A DNA stretch of 64,000 bases from Streptomyces sp. NBC_01471 (GTDB taxonomy: Bacteria > Actinomycetota > Actinomycetes > Streptomycetales > Streptomycetaceae): contig NZ_CP109450.1 of the NCBI RefSeq assembly GCF_041438865.1, positions 4,609,001 to 4,673,000 of the forward strand. The letters are read 5' to 3'. The notes beneath the pieces were generated by a model, which did no database searches, had not been told where the DNA came from, and was given only the letters and a program-made list of their open reading frames with translations. This document shows, piece after piece, positions 31,692 to 40,338 of the stretch. A program made the position numbers and the translations under genes. Numbering within the stretch: the stretch's first letter is position 1; each line of letters begins with the position of its first letter.

Positions 31692-33413
31692 TCAAGTCCG
31701 CTCCGGGCAGCGGCGCTCGCCGTCGCTCACTGCGTATGTCGAGACCTCCGTCGACTGCACCGACGTCACGGAATCAGGTCCGCTACGCTCAGAGGAGCGA
31801 ATTGGGTCCCACAGGTAGAGGACCTCGCCATCCGTGCTGAAAGCGAGCAGCGGATGATCGGTGGGGAGCGGCCCATTGTGCACGGAGAGCTCGCCCTTGA
31901 GCGGCTGTACACACATCCGCTCGCCCTTGATTCCGAAATAGGATTCCGGTGCGGTCGCGTGCACTACATCATGGGCGGCGCGATGAGCCGCTTCGGAGGT
32001 CCGGCTCATAAACTCAACTCCTCCAGCGACGAAGAGCATGACGGCGGCACCCGCGGACAGGACGCTCACAATGCTCTTCTCCCAGGCCCAGTGGAAGCGG
32101 CGAGCCCAGCCATAGAGGGCCAGAGGCGGCAGCAGTAGTCCGAAACAGCCGAGCGTGGGGAGAAGTGCGGATGCGCCGGTCCAATAGATGGGGGTGGAGA
32201 CGGAGTCTGCGGGGATTCCGAAAGTATCCTCAACGTAAAGGAATTTCAAGAACGAGCCGACGAATGGCAGAACCCACGGCAGGGGTAGGACGAGCACCGT
32301 GAGCAGGCCGACGGCGTGCCTGCTAATCCAGGTCTGGCGCACGGCGAACCAGCATCCCCGGGGTACGTACCACAGCAGTGCCAGACAGGCGAGTGTGAGT
32401 AGAACGCTTCTGCTCTGTGCGACAACACCGTAAGGGTTCTGTTGGTGCCATGTGTATCCGGGCATCGCGCTGCCAATGACGATCAGGGTGCCGGCCGCCC
32501 AGCGCAGGAGCCAATGGCGACGCTGATTGCTCATGTACCAGTTACCGACGAACCAAGCGGCGACGGTGAGTGGCGCGAACATGGCCAGTCGGCCGAGCAC
32601 GGAGCGATCGTACGCAAGCCAGCCGTAAAACATGAGCAGGGATGCCAGGGCAAGGCGGAGTCCTACTCCTCGACGGCCGTTCCACCAGGGGTTCCTGTCA
32701 TCGTCCGTCTCGTTGGCCATGGGCCCCACGCTCTTTCGGACTCCATGGCGTGACCTGTCGAACTCGAAGCCTCCGAGCCGTTGTAGCTCGAGTCGCTCGA
32801 GGACTTCTGCCTCTTCGACGGATGGAGCGACACCGATGGTGCGCTGCTCGTCGGCAAGCCCTGACTGGGAACGCAACGAAGCCAACCAGGCGAGGCCCTG
32901 CCTGCTTTGCCAGCTGGACTCTCGAATGACACGCCAGGTCACCAACGGCTCGGATGCCTGGGCACGGACAAGAGATCCGCCCACGATGGTTACGGGTACG
33001 TGCTTGCCTACAACCTTCAACAACCGCTTGCGGGCGCCGGTTTCGGCGCCCCGGCGCGAGCCCGGAAGTCGCACTTCTACGACGTACGCGGCCTGGCTCT
33101 CCGGCAGCCCGATATCCTCCTGCTCACCAGCCGGTCGGATCGCCCAACCTTGCTGTTCGCACAACCCCTTGGCGAGCAACTGATCGCGCACGCGCTTCGG
33201 AGTCCGAAAAATCAGATCCACTCGCTCGTCAAACTCAGTGCTTGGCAAGGGGGCCTCGAGCTCGCTGACAGTTGCATGAGCCTGAGGTGGGCAAGACTGG
33301 GGATCGTTCATCACCCTGCGTGGACCGGACACCCGCACTCCCGGCCCAGTTCTCCGTGCATCGCTCGACGATGTGAGACGACGGATGAGTAGCGTTCCGA
33401 AGAGTATTGCCAC
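31692..33413 (-). CDS. Unrecognised multi-span membrane protein
   Basis: About 573 residues. The N-terminal half (1-240) is soluble and mixed alpha/beta. Residues ~250-490 contain about seven membrane spans rich in Trp/Leu. A ~90-residue C-terminal domain (YFGIKGERMCVQPL to PLLAFSTDGEVLYLWDP) ends on the outside by simple topology. I recognise no family. It is the left-most gene of the element and divergent from the CBASS effector gene, so a defence or superinfection role is possible but not shown. Starts: GTG 33413, or an in-frame ATG at 33311 that would remove 34 residues. Confidence 0.6.
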   Translation of the reverse strand: MAILFGTLLIRRLTSSSDARRTGPGVRVSGPRRVMNDPQSCPPQAHATVSELEAPLPSTEFDERVDLIFRTPKRVRDQLLAKGLCEQQGWAIRPAGEQEDIGLPESQAAYVVEVRLPGSRRGAETGARKRLLKVVGKHVPVTIVGGSLVRAQASEPLVTWRVIRESSWQSRQGLAWLASLRSQSGLADEQRTIGVAPSVEEAEVLERLELQRLGGFEFDRSRHGVRKSVGPMANETDDDRNPWWNGRRGVGLRLALASLLMFYGWLAYDRSVLGRLAMFAPLTVAAWFVGNWYMSNQRRHWLLRWAAGTLIVIGSAMPGYTWHQQNPYGVVAQSRSVLLTLACLALLWYVPRGCWFAVRQTWISRHAVGLLTVLVLPLPWVLPFVGSFLKFLYVEDTFGIPADSVSTPIYWTGASALLPTLGCFGLLLPPLALYGWARRFHWAWEKSIVSVLSAGAAVMLFVAGGVEFMSRTSEAAHRAAHDVVHATAPESYFGIKGERMCVQPLKGELSVHNGPLPTDHPLLAFSTDGEVLYLWDPIRSSERSGPDSVTSVQSTEVSTYAVSDGERRCPERT

Positions 33414-33688
33414 GGTTTTCCCTTAGCTGTCGGCGTTATGCCAGCGAATGGGACGGTGCTCATTGAGCCGTGACCGCCCCGTGGCCCAAGTGCGATCACC
33501 ATCGCACGGAGCACTGACATCCCGCCCGCCACTGCTGGCGGCGAGCGGCACTCCTGCCGCCTCGGTGTATCGGTTGGGCAGAGCCTCGCGGAGGGCGTGC
33601 ACCGTGCTCCGAAGCGGTTCAGCCACGGAAGGGGGGATGGAAACGCACAATGGTTCCGGCGGGGGGTCTCCGAGACGGGAATCAGAGT

Positions 33689-34897
33689 ATGGCGAGGAAG
33701 GCTGCTGTGTGGGGTGGCGGGAGGCGAGCCATTCCGGTGCCTGTGCGCTTGGAGGTATGGGTGCGTAGTGGTGGAAGATGCGCGATCTGCAACAAGTACC
33801 TGCTCGGCGGTGGGATGACGGGGCGCGCCATGCGGCAGGGAGAACTTGCGCACATCGTGGGCCAGCAACAGACCGCAGGCTCCCCGCGGGGTGAACACGA
33901 CCTAGTGGAGCGCGAAACTGCTGACAACTTGATGCTGGTATGCGCCGACGAGCACGACGAGATCGACGCTTCCGGTAGCCTAGATATATTTACCGTGGAA
34001 CGGCTGCGCGCACTCAAACGCGCCCACCAGGACCGCATAGAGCATGTCACCGGGCTGGCCGACGACCGGGCGACCACAGTGCTGCGGATGGTGGGCCGGG
34101 TGCGTGGCCAGGAAGTCGAGCTGACCCGGCAGACAGCTGCTACCGCGGTGATCACCTCTGGGAACCGGTTCCCGCTATTTCTGGAGTCCTATGAGCGGCA
34201 CGGCATCGAGATAGACCTGCGCCACGTGGCCGGCGAGATGACGATCGACCTACGTGACATCTCCGACGAGGAGGCTGGAGGCTCGCCTTACTATCGGGCA
34301 GCTACCGCCGTCATCGATGAAGTCATCGATAATCAGCTCAACCGCGGCATCGCCCGGGACAAAGTCGCGCACTTAAGCGTCTTCGGCTTCGCCCGGCTAC
34401 CACTGCTTGTCTATCTCGGATCCCGTCTGGACGACACCGTGCCCACAGACGTCTATCAGCGCCACCGCCAGGACGAGTCTTGGTCCTGGTCTTCCACGGC
34501 TCCGGTGGCTGACTTCACGGTCCACCTCGACGTAGACCAATGGCCCGCACGTGACGCGGTGCTCATGCTGAACCTCTCAGGCACGATCCAGCCCGAGGAA
34601 GTCCCGCACCAGCTCACCGGACTGCGGCGGTACCGCATCAGCCCTGTCGGCGTTGCCGCCGCGCCAGACGTGCTGCGCAATCGTGCTTCCTTGACACATT
34701 TCCAGGAGGCGGTGCGGTCACTTTTCGCGGATCTGGAGACGAGCGCGAAGCACGTGCGGCGCCTACACGTGCTGTCTGCGGTGCCGCTCTCGGCCGGAGT
34801 CAGCCTGGGACGGGTGCGCGACAGGCAGGTGCACCCGGCATTGGTGCTCTACGAGCGCACGCCGAGCGGATACCAACGGGCCTTAGAGATTCCCTGA
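33689..34897 (+). CDS. cap5: HNH-SAVED effector, Cap5-like (CBASS)
   Basis: Predicted cyclic-oligonucleotide-activated DNase, 402 residues. The N-terminal HNH domain has zinc knuckle C31-x2-C34, the catalytic-region His55 in ELAHIVG, Asn80 in ADNLMLVC and the second metal set C85/H89. A helical linker follows (100-150) and then a SAVED domain (~160-402) that would bind the second messenger. This is the Cap5 architecture of CBASS. It converges on the cap2 gene (85-base gap) instead of sharing its operon. Two TTA codons (residues 229 and 399) hint at bldA-dependent translation. ATG 33689 is chosen from the family start pattern. Confidence 0.88.
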   Translation: MARKAAVWGGGRRAIPVPVRLEVWVRSGGRCAICNKYLLGGGMTGRAMRQGELAHIVGQQQTAGSPRGEHDLVERETADNLMLVCADEHDEIDASGSLDIFTVERLRALKRAHQDRIEHVTGLADDRATTVLRMVGRVRGQEVELTRQTAATAVITSGNRFPLFLESYERHGIEIDLRHVAGEMTIDLRDISDEEAGGSPYYRAATAVIDEVIDNQLNRGIARDKVAHLSVFGFARLPLLVYLGSRLDDTVPTDVYQRHRQDESWSWSSTAPVADFTVHLDVDQWPARDAVLMLNLSGTIQPEEVPHQLTGLRRYRISPVGVAAAPDVLRNRASLTHFQEAVRSLFADLETSAKHVRRLHVLSAVPLSAGVSLGRVRDRQVHPALVLYERTPSGYQRALEIP

Positions 34898-34982
34898 GGC
34901 GCTGGCATACGCTGCCGCGCCGATAGCCAATTGCTGCGATCGCCTAGGTGGCGGCGCAACCGCTCTGGCAGACGTGGGCGGG

Positions 34983-36746
34983 TCAGGGCACGGGCGGTGT
35001 GTTGTTAAAGGGCAGGAAGCGGTGATGGGGCGATCCGGCGGCGTGGGGTAGCGCGACCAGATGAGTGCCCGAGGTGGGAGCGGTCAGGTGCATGCCCAGG
35101 AAGGACGTCAGTGTTCCGGCGACAGCGGCAAGGTCGGCCGATGACCCGTGGAAGGTTGGTACCGAACAGCCGCGTGTCGGTACAAGTTCGTCACCATGCG
35201 GAGTTTCCTGCCACAGTGGGTGATACAGCTCCAGGCAGGGGTCGGCCAGTACGATCTTCCCGGCGGCAGCGTCGATGCTGTTAGGCCCCTGAAGGGTGGC
35301 GGGTGCGGAGACGTTCAGCAGCCCCAGTGTGCCGGTGCGGGTGTCTGTGGCTACCTGAGCCAGGACCGGACGGGGGCCCTCGCTGGCTGCGATGTGCTCC
35401 AAGGTATGCCCCACAGCAATGCTGACGGTAGCGTCGATAATGACTTCGGCAGCTGCCAAATCTGCAGCATCGGGCAGTGCGCCGTCGTGGACGTGGATCG
35501 AGACGGCGTCGTCGATTAGTCGTAGCCGACGAGCCAGGGCCTGCGCTTTGAGGGCCCCGACATCAGTCTCAACATAGTTCTGCCGGGCCAGTAAACCGCC
35601 AGTGACGGTTCCGGGGTCGCACACAGTTACGTGGGAGGCGCTGGCACGAACGACGAACTCGGCGATCCAGGAGCCAAGACCGCCGCAGCCCCAGACGTGC
35701 ACGTGTTTGCCGAAGAAGCCCCCGATGGGGGCCCCGTCGTCGCGACGTGTGGTCACGGCGGGCCGTTCATCGGACACAGGACACCATTCGATCAGCAGGT
35801 CCGAGCGGACGCGGGATGCGTCGATGTTCAGCGCGGAACCCTGCTCATGGACCATGCGCCGCAGCGCGTCCGCGGTCGGCCCAGGAAGACGCGCGCCCAA
35901 CAGATGGGACGGGCCGCCCGCAGGGTGCGGGACGGCCAGGATCAGGTACTGCGGGGAGCCGCCGGGGTTACGGGCCGCGCTGGCCGCGAGCGTCGTCAAC
36001 ACCGCCGGAGACTGGGCGACTGTCTGCGGTGAGACCCTCCGCAGGTGGTCAAACGGAGGATTGTCCATGTAAGTCAGCATTTGGGCGAAGGTGGTACCGC
36101 CGCCGAGCGGCAGCGGCCCCGCAATGGTGACTACTGGTACCCGTACTGCCTCGCCCTCCCGGGGCGGACTGTAGGCCAGATCCAGGCGGTGCTCGGTGCG
36201 CGCGATCAGGTAGCCAGTCTGGATCCGCTGGTCGGGGACGGGAGTGCGTATGACCAGAGTCGGGGTGCCGGGCGTGCGATGGAGCACTCCGCCGACGGCG
36301 TGATACATCGCCGTCGAGGCATCGAACTGGCCCGCTGCCGCGTCCGTCAGCCAGGACCACAGTCGGCTCAGATACGCCCGCATGCCCCCGCGCACCGGAT
36401 CCCACTCGCGGGCGGGGTCCAGGAAGATGCACAACTGGCGGCCTTGGAGGACATGCGGGTAGCCGGCGAATCTCCAGTGCTCAACATCGACGGTGGTTGC
36501 GGACAGCGGTGAGGCAGGCAAGGTCAGGACGAACTCTTCGTGCTCCTGCAGAACCAAGCCGCCGTGAGCGGTGGCCAGGGTCCCGGTATGAAGCCGCAGC
36601 GTCACTCGGAGCGTACGGTTCTGACCGTGGGTCGGATTACCGACCACACGCAGCACGTCCGGCTGCTCGGACGCCGCCCCGCGCAGGTCAGCCAGGGCTT
36701 GTTTCTGCCAGTCCGTCGGTGTGGGCCGGCCCCTCTTGGCGCTCAC
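34983..36746 (-). CDS. cap2: Cap2-like E2-E1 fusion (CBASS ancillary)
   Basis: Ubiquitin-transfer-like enzyme that, in studied type II CBASS, conjugates the CD-NTase C-terminus to a target and primes it. The 587-residue protein has an N-terminal E2-like domain with candidate Cys106 (GRQLCIFLD), a linker domain, and an E1/ThiF adenylation domain with GCGGLGSW (353-360) and D377. The E1 catalytic Cys527 is in RGCSVPTFHGSSAD. GTG start at 36746 overlaps the CD-NTase stop as GTGA. No Cap3/JAB deconjugase gene lies nearby, which is unusual for an E2-E1 system. It contains a TTA codon at residue 385. Confidence 0.87.
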   Translation of the reverse strand: MSAKRGRPTPTDWQKQALADLRGAASEQPDVLRVVGNPTHGQNRTLRVTLRLHTGTLATAHGGLVLQEHEEFVLTLPASPLSATTVDVEHWRFAGYPHVLQGRQLCIFLDPAREWDPVRGGMRAYLSRLWSWLTDAAAGQFDASTAMYHAVGGVLHRTPGTPTLVIRTPVPDQRIQTGYLIARTEHRLDLAYSPPREGEAVRVPVVTIAGPLPLGGGTTFAQMLTYMDNPPFDHLRRVSPQTVAQSPAVLTTLAASAARNPGGSPQYLILAVPHPAGGPSHLLGARLPGPTADALRRMVHEQGSALNIDASRVRSDLLIEWCPVSDERPAVTTRRDDGAPIGGFFGKHVHVWGCGGLGSWIAEFVVRASASHVTVCDPGTVTGGLLARQNYVETDVGALKAQALARRLRLIDDAVSIHVHDGALPDAADLAAAEVIIDATVSIAVGHTLEHIAASEGPRPVLAQVATDTRTGTLGLLNVSAPATLQGPNSIDAAAGKIVLADPCLELYHPLWQETPHGDELVPTRGCSVPTFHGSSADLAAVAGTLTSFLGMHLTAPTSGTHLVALPHAAGSPHHRFLPFNNTPPVP

Positions 36747-37735
36747 CCGGCACGACCGGGCCGCGAGACAGCCGTGACGGCGGCGGCAGCCGCGGGGAAC
36801 TTGGCGCTGCTGGTGGCTGTCACCGGGGCTTTGAACGCAGGGCCGAAGAGGTCCTGCCACAGCCGCAGGCTTGTGTCCTTGTCCTCGGCATCGTAAGCGT
36901 TACGTATCTCGGCGGCATGCTTGTGGATGCGTTCGCGGAAGTAGGAGTATGTGCTCTGTTCCCAACGGTGGTCGAAGGTGACTCCTGACCCGGAGGGGTC
37001 AGCGACCAAGGGCTTGATCACATTAGCTTGGAGATAGGTATCCAAGTCGCTGACGATGTGCAACAGCGCGGTGGGCACGTCCCGGTAGTAGCCCGGATCG
37101 GCGAACTTCTTGGACTCGCATACTTGATTGCCGAGCAGCGTGGTCAGGATCACCGACCGCGTCCCGGTGAACGATCCCTTGTGATCGCGCAGAAATTTCA
37201 TCAACCGGATGACCTTGCGCAGATTCCCCTGCGCGCTTTGGTCCTGAGTGCGCATCCAAGTGGTGAAACCCTGCGAATTGGTGTTCTCCCAGGTGTCCTC
37301 GTCTCGGTTGACGATGACCTCTCGGCCGTCGGTCAGAACCACGTAGGGAACGATGTCCACGTGCATGGAGTTGCTGTAGACCAACCGCACGCACCGGCAC
37401 TTGCGCGAGTGTGGCATGTTCTTGTAGATGCTGTGCCGGTGCAGAGCCGCGTACACCTCCTCGACATATGTCTTGGGGTTCTTCGACCAGTCGGGATTCT
37501 CGGCCATCAGCAGCATCACGTCGGCATCGAACTCCGACCCGCCGACAGGGTCGATGATCGTGCGATGCGCCCAGGAACCCTGGGGGGTCTTGCCCAGGAC
37601 CAGCGAGCCGATCTCCTCGTCCGCTTTTAGGGCGCGGTAGATCGCCTCCACCCTAGTATCGAGAAGGTCGAGCTTCACCTGGCCCAGATTCACGGTGGTG
37701 CGCAGGAACTCGTTGAAATGGTCGGCGAGCTGCAT
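36743..37735 (-). CDS. cdn: CBASS CD-NTase (cGAS/DncV-like nucleotidyltransferase)
   Basis: Synthesises a cyclic di- or trinucleotide alarm signal on phage infection. The 330-residue protein has the nucleotidyltransferase core GSW at 53-55 and the catalytic triad D70, D72 (EFDADVML) and D127 (HVDIVPYV), then a helical lobe with QGNLRKVIRLMKFLRDH. The C-terminus ends Arg-Pro-Gly-Arg-Ala-Gly; a terminal Gly/Ala is what Cap2 conjugates in known systems. The ATG at 37735 has GAGGAG 5 bases upstream. First gene of the cdn-cap2 unit. Clade and product cannot be fixed by eye. Confidence 0.9.
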   Translation of the reverse strand: MQLADHFNEFLRTTVNLGQVKLDLLDTRVEAIYRALKADEEIGSLVLGKTPQGSWAHRTIIDPVGGSEFDADVMLLMAENPDWSKNPKTYVEEVYAALHRHSIYKNMPHSRKCRCVRLVYSNSMHVDIVPYVVLTDGREVIVNRDEDTWENTNSQGFTTWMRTQDQSAQGNLRKVIRLMKFLRDHKGSFTGTRSVILTTLLGNQVCESKKFADPGYYRDVPTALLHIVSDLDTYLQANVIKPLVADPSGSGVTFDHRWEQSTYSYFRERIHKHAAEIRNAYDAEDKDTSLRLWQDLFGPAFKAPVTATSSAKFPAAAAAVTAVSRPGRAG

Positions 37736-38341
37736 AGTTCTCCTCAGGTTCGAATCGGACGACTGCCTCAGGCCCACGTCACAGGAAGGGAACTGACGGC
37801 ACAGCGCAGGTTTCTAATCCAGCTTATGAGTCACCACTGACATCACGCCGTGGCCAGCCCCAAGCGACGCCGACGCGAGCACGGCCGGGAGCCGGGCAAG
37901 CCCGCGCGAATGCGCCCCGTTATCAGCACCTTGGCGTCGTCCATCGGTTCCTGCCCCGAGAACGTCGCCGTCCGCTCGGCCATCGCCATTTTTCATGCTG
38001 TCGTGGTGCACGCCGACGATCTCTGCCTGGTTGACCTGAGCGCGGTGAGCGCCTCGGCCTTTGCGCTGCACCGGGATGGGGAACCGACCTGTGACGGCGA
38101 GCGCCTCCTCCAGGAAAATGCCCGGCGTCCATGAGCGGGAGAAAGAGGCGCAGGGGGATCCAGGCTGCCTCTTGTGTAGGCCGACCCAAGACAATGGGCC
38201 GTGCGAGAGGCAGGTGATCAGGAGGTTGCCTGGGGCAAGTCCGGTCTGCTGGAGAGCGCTGCCTCGAAGTGATCCAGAGCATCCGGCGGCGCGTAGTTGC
38301 CGACGAGCCGACGGTGATCAGGGTTCTGGGCGGGGCACTCG
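37736..38341. other. 606-base gap with coding remnants
   Basis: No intact gene was found between cdn and the MurF-like gene. On the minus strand around 37900-38130 there are two successive stretches with coding-like third positions in different frames (ending AEIVGVHHDSMK, then MAERTATFSGQEPMDDAKVL). They meet at an A5 run, so a frameshifted or decayed gene is likely. The region must also hold the cdn promoter. Nothing recognisable was found at 38130-38341. Confidence 0.45.
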
Positions 38342-38686
38342 TCAGATTCCGGTGACAGGCTGTCCGGTGAGGGCCTGGGCGACCTGCCACAACATGCCGC
38401 CGCGCGAAGCCTTCGTCAGCACAACGTCTCCGGGGCGGAGGAGCGAGTTGACGTAGGCCGCGGCGGTCGCGTTGTCGGCGACCATCGCCACGTCCGGCAC
38501 GCCTGCTGCGCCCGCGGCGAGTGCGAGTTGTTTTGCGAGGTCTCCTCCGACGGCCACAACGAGATCGATGCCGTTTTCGGCGGCCATGCGCCCGACCGAT
38601 CTGTGGGCCTCCAGGGCTTCGGCGCCCAGTTCCAGCATTTCTCCGAGCACGGCGATCTTTCGGCCGCCGCCTTCTGCCTCGGTCAT
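38342..38686 (-). CDS. Stand-alone MurF C-terminal-like domain
   Basis: A 114-residue protein matching only the last third of MurF (UDP-MurNAc-tripeptide:D-Ala-D-Ala ligase): IAVLGEMLELG, EAHRSVGRMAAENGIDLVVAVGG, and PGDVVLTKASRGG near the end. The ATP-binding middle and the substrate N-domain are missing; full MurF is ~450 residues. The ATG overlaps the stop of the protease gene upstream as ATGA, so it is expressed as a small protein and not just debris. It may act as a binding domain or helper for the ATP-grasp ligase. Alternatively it is a remnant retained by overlap. Confidence 0.75.
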   Translation of the reverse strand: MTEAEGGGRKIAVLGEMLELGAEALEAHRSVGRMAAENGIDLVVAVGGDLAKQLALAAGAAGVPDVAMVADNATAAAYVNSLLRPGDVVLTKASRGGMLWQVAQALTGQPVTGI

Positions 38687-39234
38687 CGGGACTCTCCATT
38701 CTGGGTAAGGGGGGCGAACGTGATGGCGCGGCCGGTGTAGGAGGCGGTCAGACGGCTCAGCGGTACGCGGTCGTGTGTCTGTCCCCAGGCGGACGGGTCG
38801 CGGAGGAGGACGTCGGGGTCGGTGCCGTCCTCGTAGCCGCGGGCGATGACCAGGTGTCCGCCTTTGCGGCCGTCATCGGGGAACTGCTCGGTTACCGACA
38901 TGATCAGTGGGGCTTCTTCGAGGCGGGTGAGCAGGGATTCCGCCGGGACTGGCTCGGCGCGGGACGCTACGCCGAGCTCAGAGGCCAGGTTGGCGATGCC
39001 GGCATGCAGCGCTCCACGTGAGGTCAGAACCTCCTGCTTGACCGCGAGCTTCAGCAGCTCGGTGACCGATGGCGCTGCACAACCGTAGGCGAGCAGGATC
39101 ATTCGCAGTGATGCCAGGCCGCACGCCCGGTTGGACCACTCGGTCCGCTCTCCCAGGGCCCACCCTCCGTGGAGGTCCCATTCCGCGGGGGCGATGAGCT
39201 GCCGGCACATGGGGACATCGTGGACGCGCGGCAC
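38683..39234 (-). CDS. C39-like cysteine peptidase
   Basis: A 183-residue papain-fold peptidase of the C39_2 kind. The catalytic Cys is in NRACGLASLRMIL, the His in KGGHLVIARGYED, and the Asp in LLRDPSAWG. No signal peptide, membrane span or ABC-transporter part is present, so it is likely cytosolic. C39 enzymes cut leader peptides or peptide bonds. In this operon it may process a peptide product or act as a transferase. GTG start with AGGAG ~9 bases upstream; the ATP-grasp stop (TAG) lies inside that ribosome site. Confidence 0.75.
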   Translation of the reverse strand: MPRVHDVPMCRQLIAPAEWDLHGGWALGERTEWSNRACGLASLRMILLAYGCAAPSVTELLKLAVKQEVLTSRGALHAGIANLASELGVASRAEPVPAESLLTRLEEAPLIMSVTEQFPDDGRKGGHLVIARGYEDGTDPDVLLRDPSAWGQTHDRVPLSRLTASYTGRAITFAPLTQNGESR

Positions 39235-39246
39235 AGCGGCTTGCTC

Positions 39247-40338
39247 CTACGGTGAGACGACAGCCTCCCGTGTCGGTGTGGAGACGGCGAACGCGGGAGT
39301 GGGCAGGGGGACATCGTATGGCGGACGAGTCAGGGCCTCGTGAAGCATCGCCAGCACGAGGTCTGTATGTCTGAGCCCGACCATGGCCCCACCCACGGCG
39401 AAGTTGCTGTCGCGGGACATGCCCGGTGTTGTGTTGACCTCCAGCGCGTTCACCTGGCCGCTTTCGGTGAGCATGAAGTCGACCCGGGCGGAGCCGCGCA
39501 GGCCCATTCCATCCCACAGGGTTCTGGCGTAGCCGGTGATCTCAGCCAGCAGCGCGAGCGTCAGGTCCGCGGCCCTGACTGTCACCGCGCCGCTGGAGTC
39601 CGCGTCGAGCTTGGTGTCGGCGTCGTAGAAGTCGGCCTCGGTGACCTCGGTAGCCAGCGGCGGGAAGCTGAGTACTGCGCCTCCGGGCATCTCCAGCAGT
39701 CCTACGGTGAGCGGCGTGCCGGGGATGTAGTCCTCGACCAGTACGGGATCTCCCTCATCACGAGCCGCGTTCGCCAGGGCCATCGGAAGAGCCCCTTGAT
39801 CTCGGACCAGGCTCATCCCGACGCTGGAGCCGCCGAAGGGCGGCTTGACCATCACCGGTCTCCCGGTCCAGTCCGCAGGACCGCCCGTCCACACCCACCA
39901 GCCGGGTGTGGGGACGCCTAAGCTCTCCATGACTCGCTTGCAGAGGATCTTGTCGGCGGCCATCGCCGATGCGGCGACGCCGCTTCCGCAGTACGGCATA
40001 CGGATGTAGTCCAGGAGCCCTTGCAAGCGTCCGTCCTCGCCGAACGGGCCGTGAAGGTTCGAGAGGGCCACGTCGTATCCGGCCAGTTCGGGGATGAAGG
40101 TTGGCTTGCAAGGGTCCAGCACCTTCCAACGGGCGCCGATCATTTCCAAAGCGCCTGCCAGCGCAGTCACGGAGCGCTGCTCCACGGGGCACTTCGAGTG
40201 GTAGAGGCGGTCCTCAAGGCTGACCGGTCCGTAGATCAGAGCCACGCCGAGCCTCTGCTGCTCCTGCCCCCAGTCGCGAAGTGCTTGGGTGGCCTGCTGT
40301 ACGAAACTGCCGGAGCCGGCGTCGAGGAAGAGCGTCAT
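39247..40338 (-). CDS. D-Ala-D-Ala-ligase-like ATP-grasp enzyme
   Basis: A 363-residue ATP-grasp ligase of the Ddl group. Motifs: GPFGEDGRLQGLLDYIRMPY, GSGVAASAMAADK, MVKPPFGGSSVG, ARVDFML and LEVNTTPGMSRDSN. They cover ATP and Mg binding. It has ~20 extra N-terminal residues compared with Ddl (DAGSGSFVQQATQ). As it sits with a DapF-family epimerase, C39 peptidase and MurF domain on a mobile element, I infer a dedicated role: coupling a D-amino acid or supplying self-resistance, as Ddl does in the D-cycloserine cluster. It is probably not housekeeping dipeptide synthesis. Its ATG overlaps the epimerase stop (ATGA). Confidence 0.85.
   Translation of the reverse strand: MTLFLDAGSGSFVQQATQALRDWGQEQQRLGVALIYGPVSLEDRLYHSKCPVEQRSVTALAGALEMIGARWKVLDPCKPTFIPELAGYDVALSNLHGPFGEDGRLQGLLDYIRMPYCGSGVAASAMAADKILCKRVMESLGVPTPGWWVWTGGPADWTGRPVMVKPPFGGSSVGMSLVRDQGALPMALANAARDEGDPVLVEDYIPGTPLTVGLLEMPGGAVLSFPPLATEVTEADFYDADTKLDADSSGAVTVRAADLTLALLAEITGYARTLWDGMGLRGSARVDFMLTESGQVNALEVNTTPGMSRDSNFAVGGAMVGLRHTDLVLAMLHEALTRPPYDVPLPTPAFAVSTPTREAVVSP

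Noticed and set aside
33689..34897. Phage or intron-type HNH homing endonuclease
   Set aside because: The HNH part is fused to a SAVED-type C-terminal domain and sits beside a CD-NTase and Cap2-like gene, which points to a CBASS effector.
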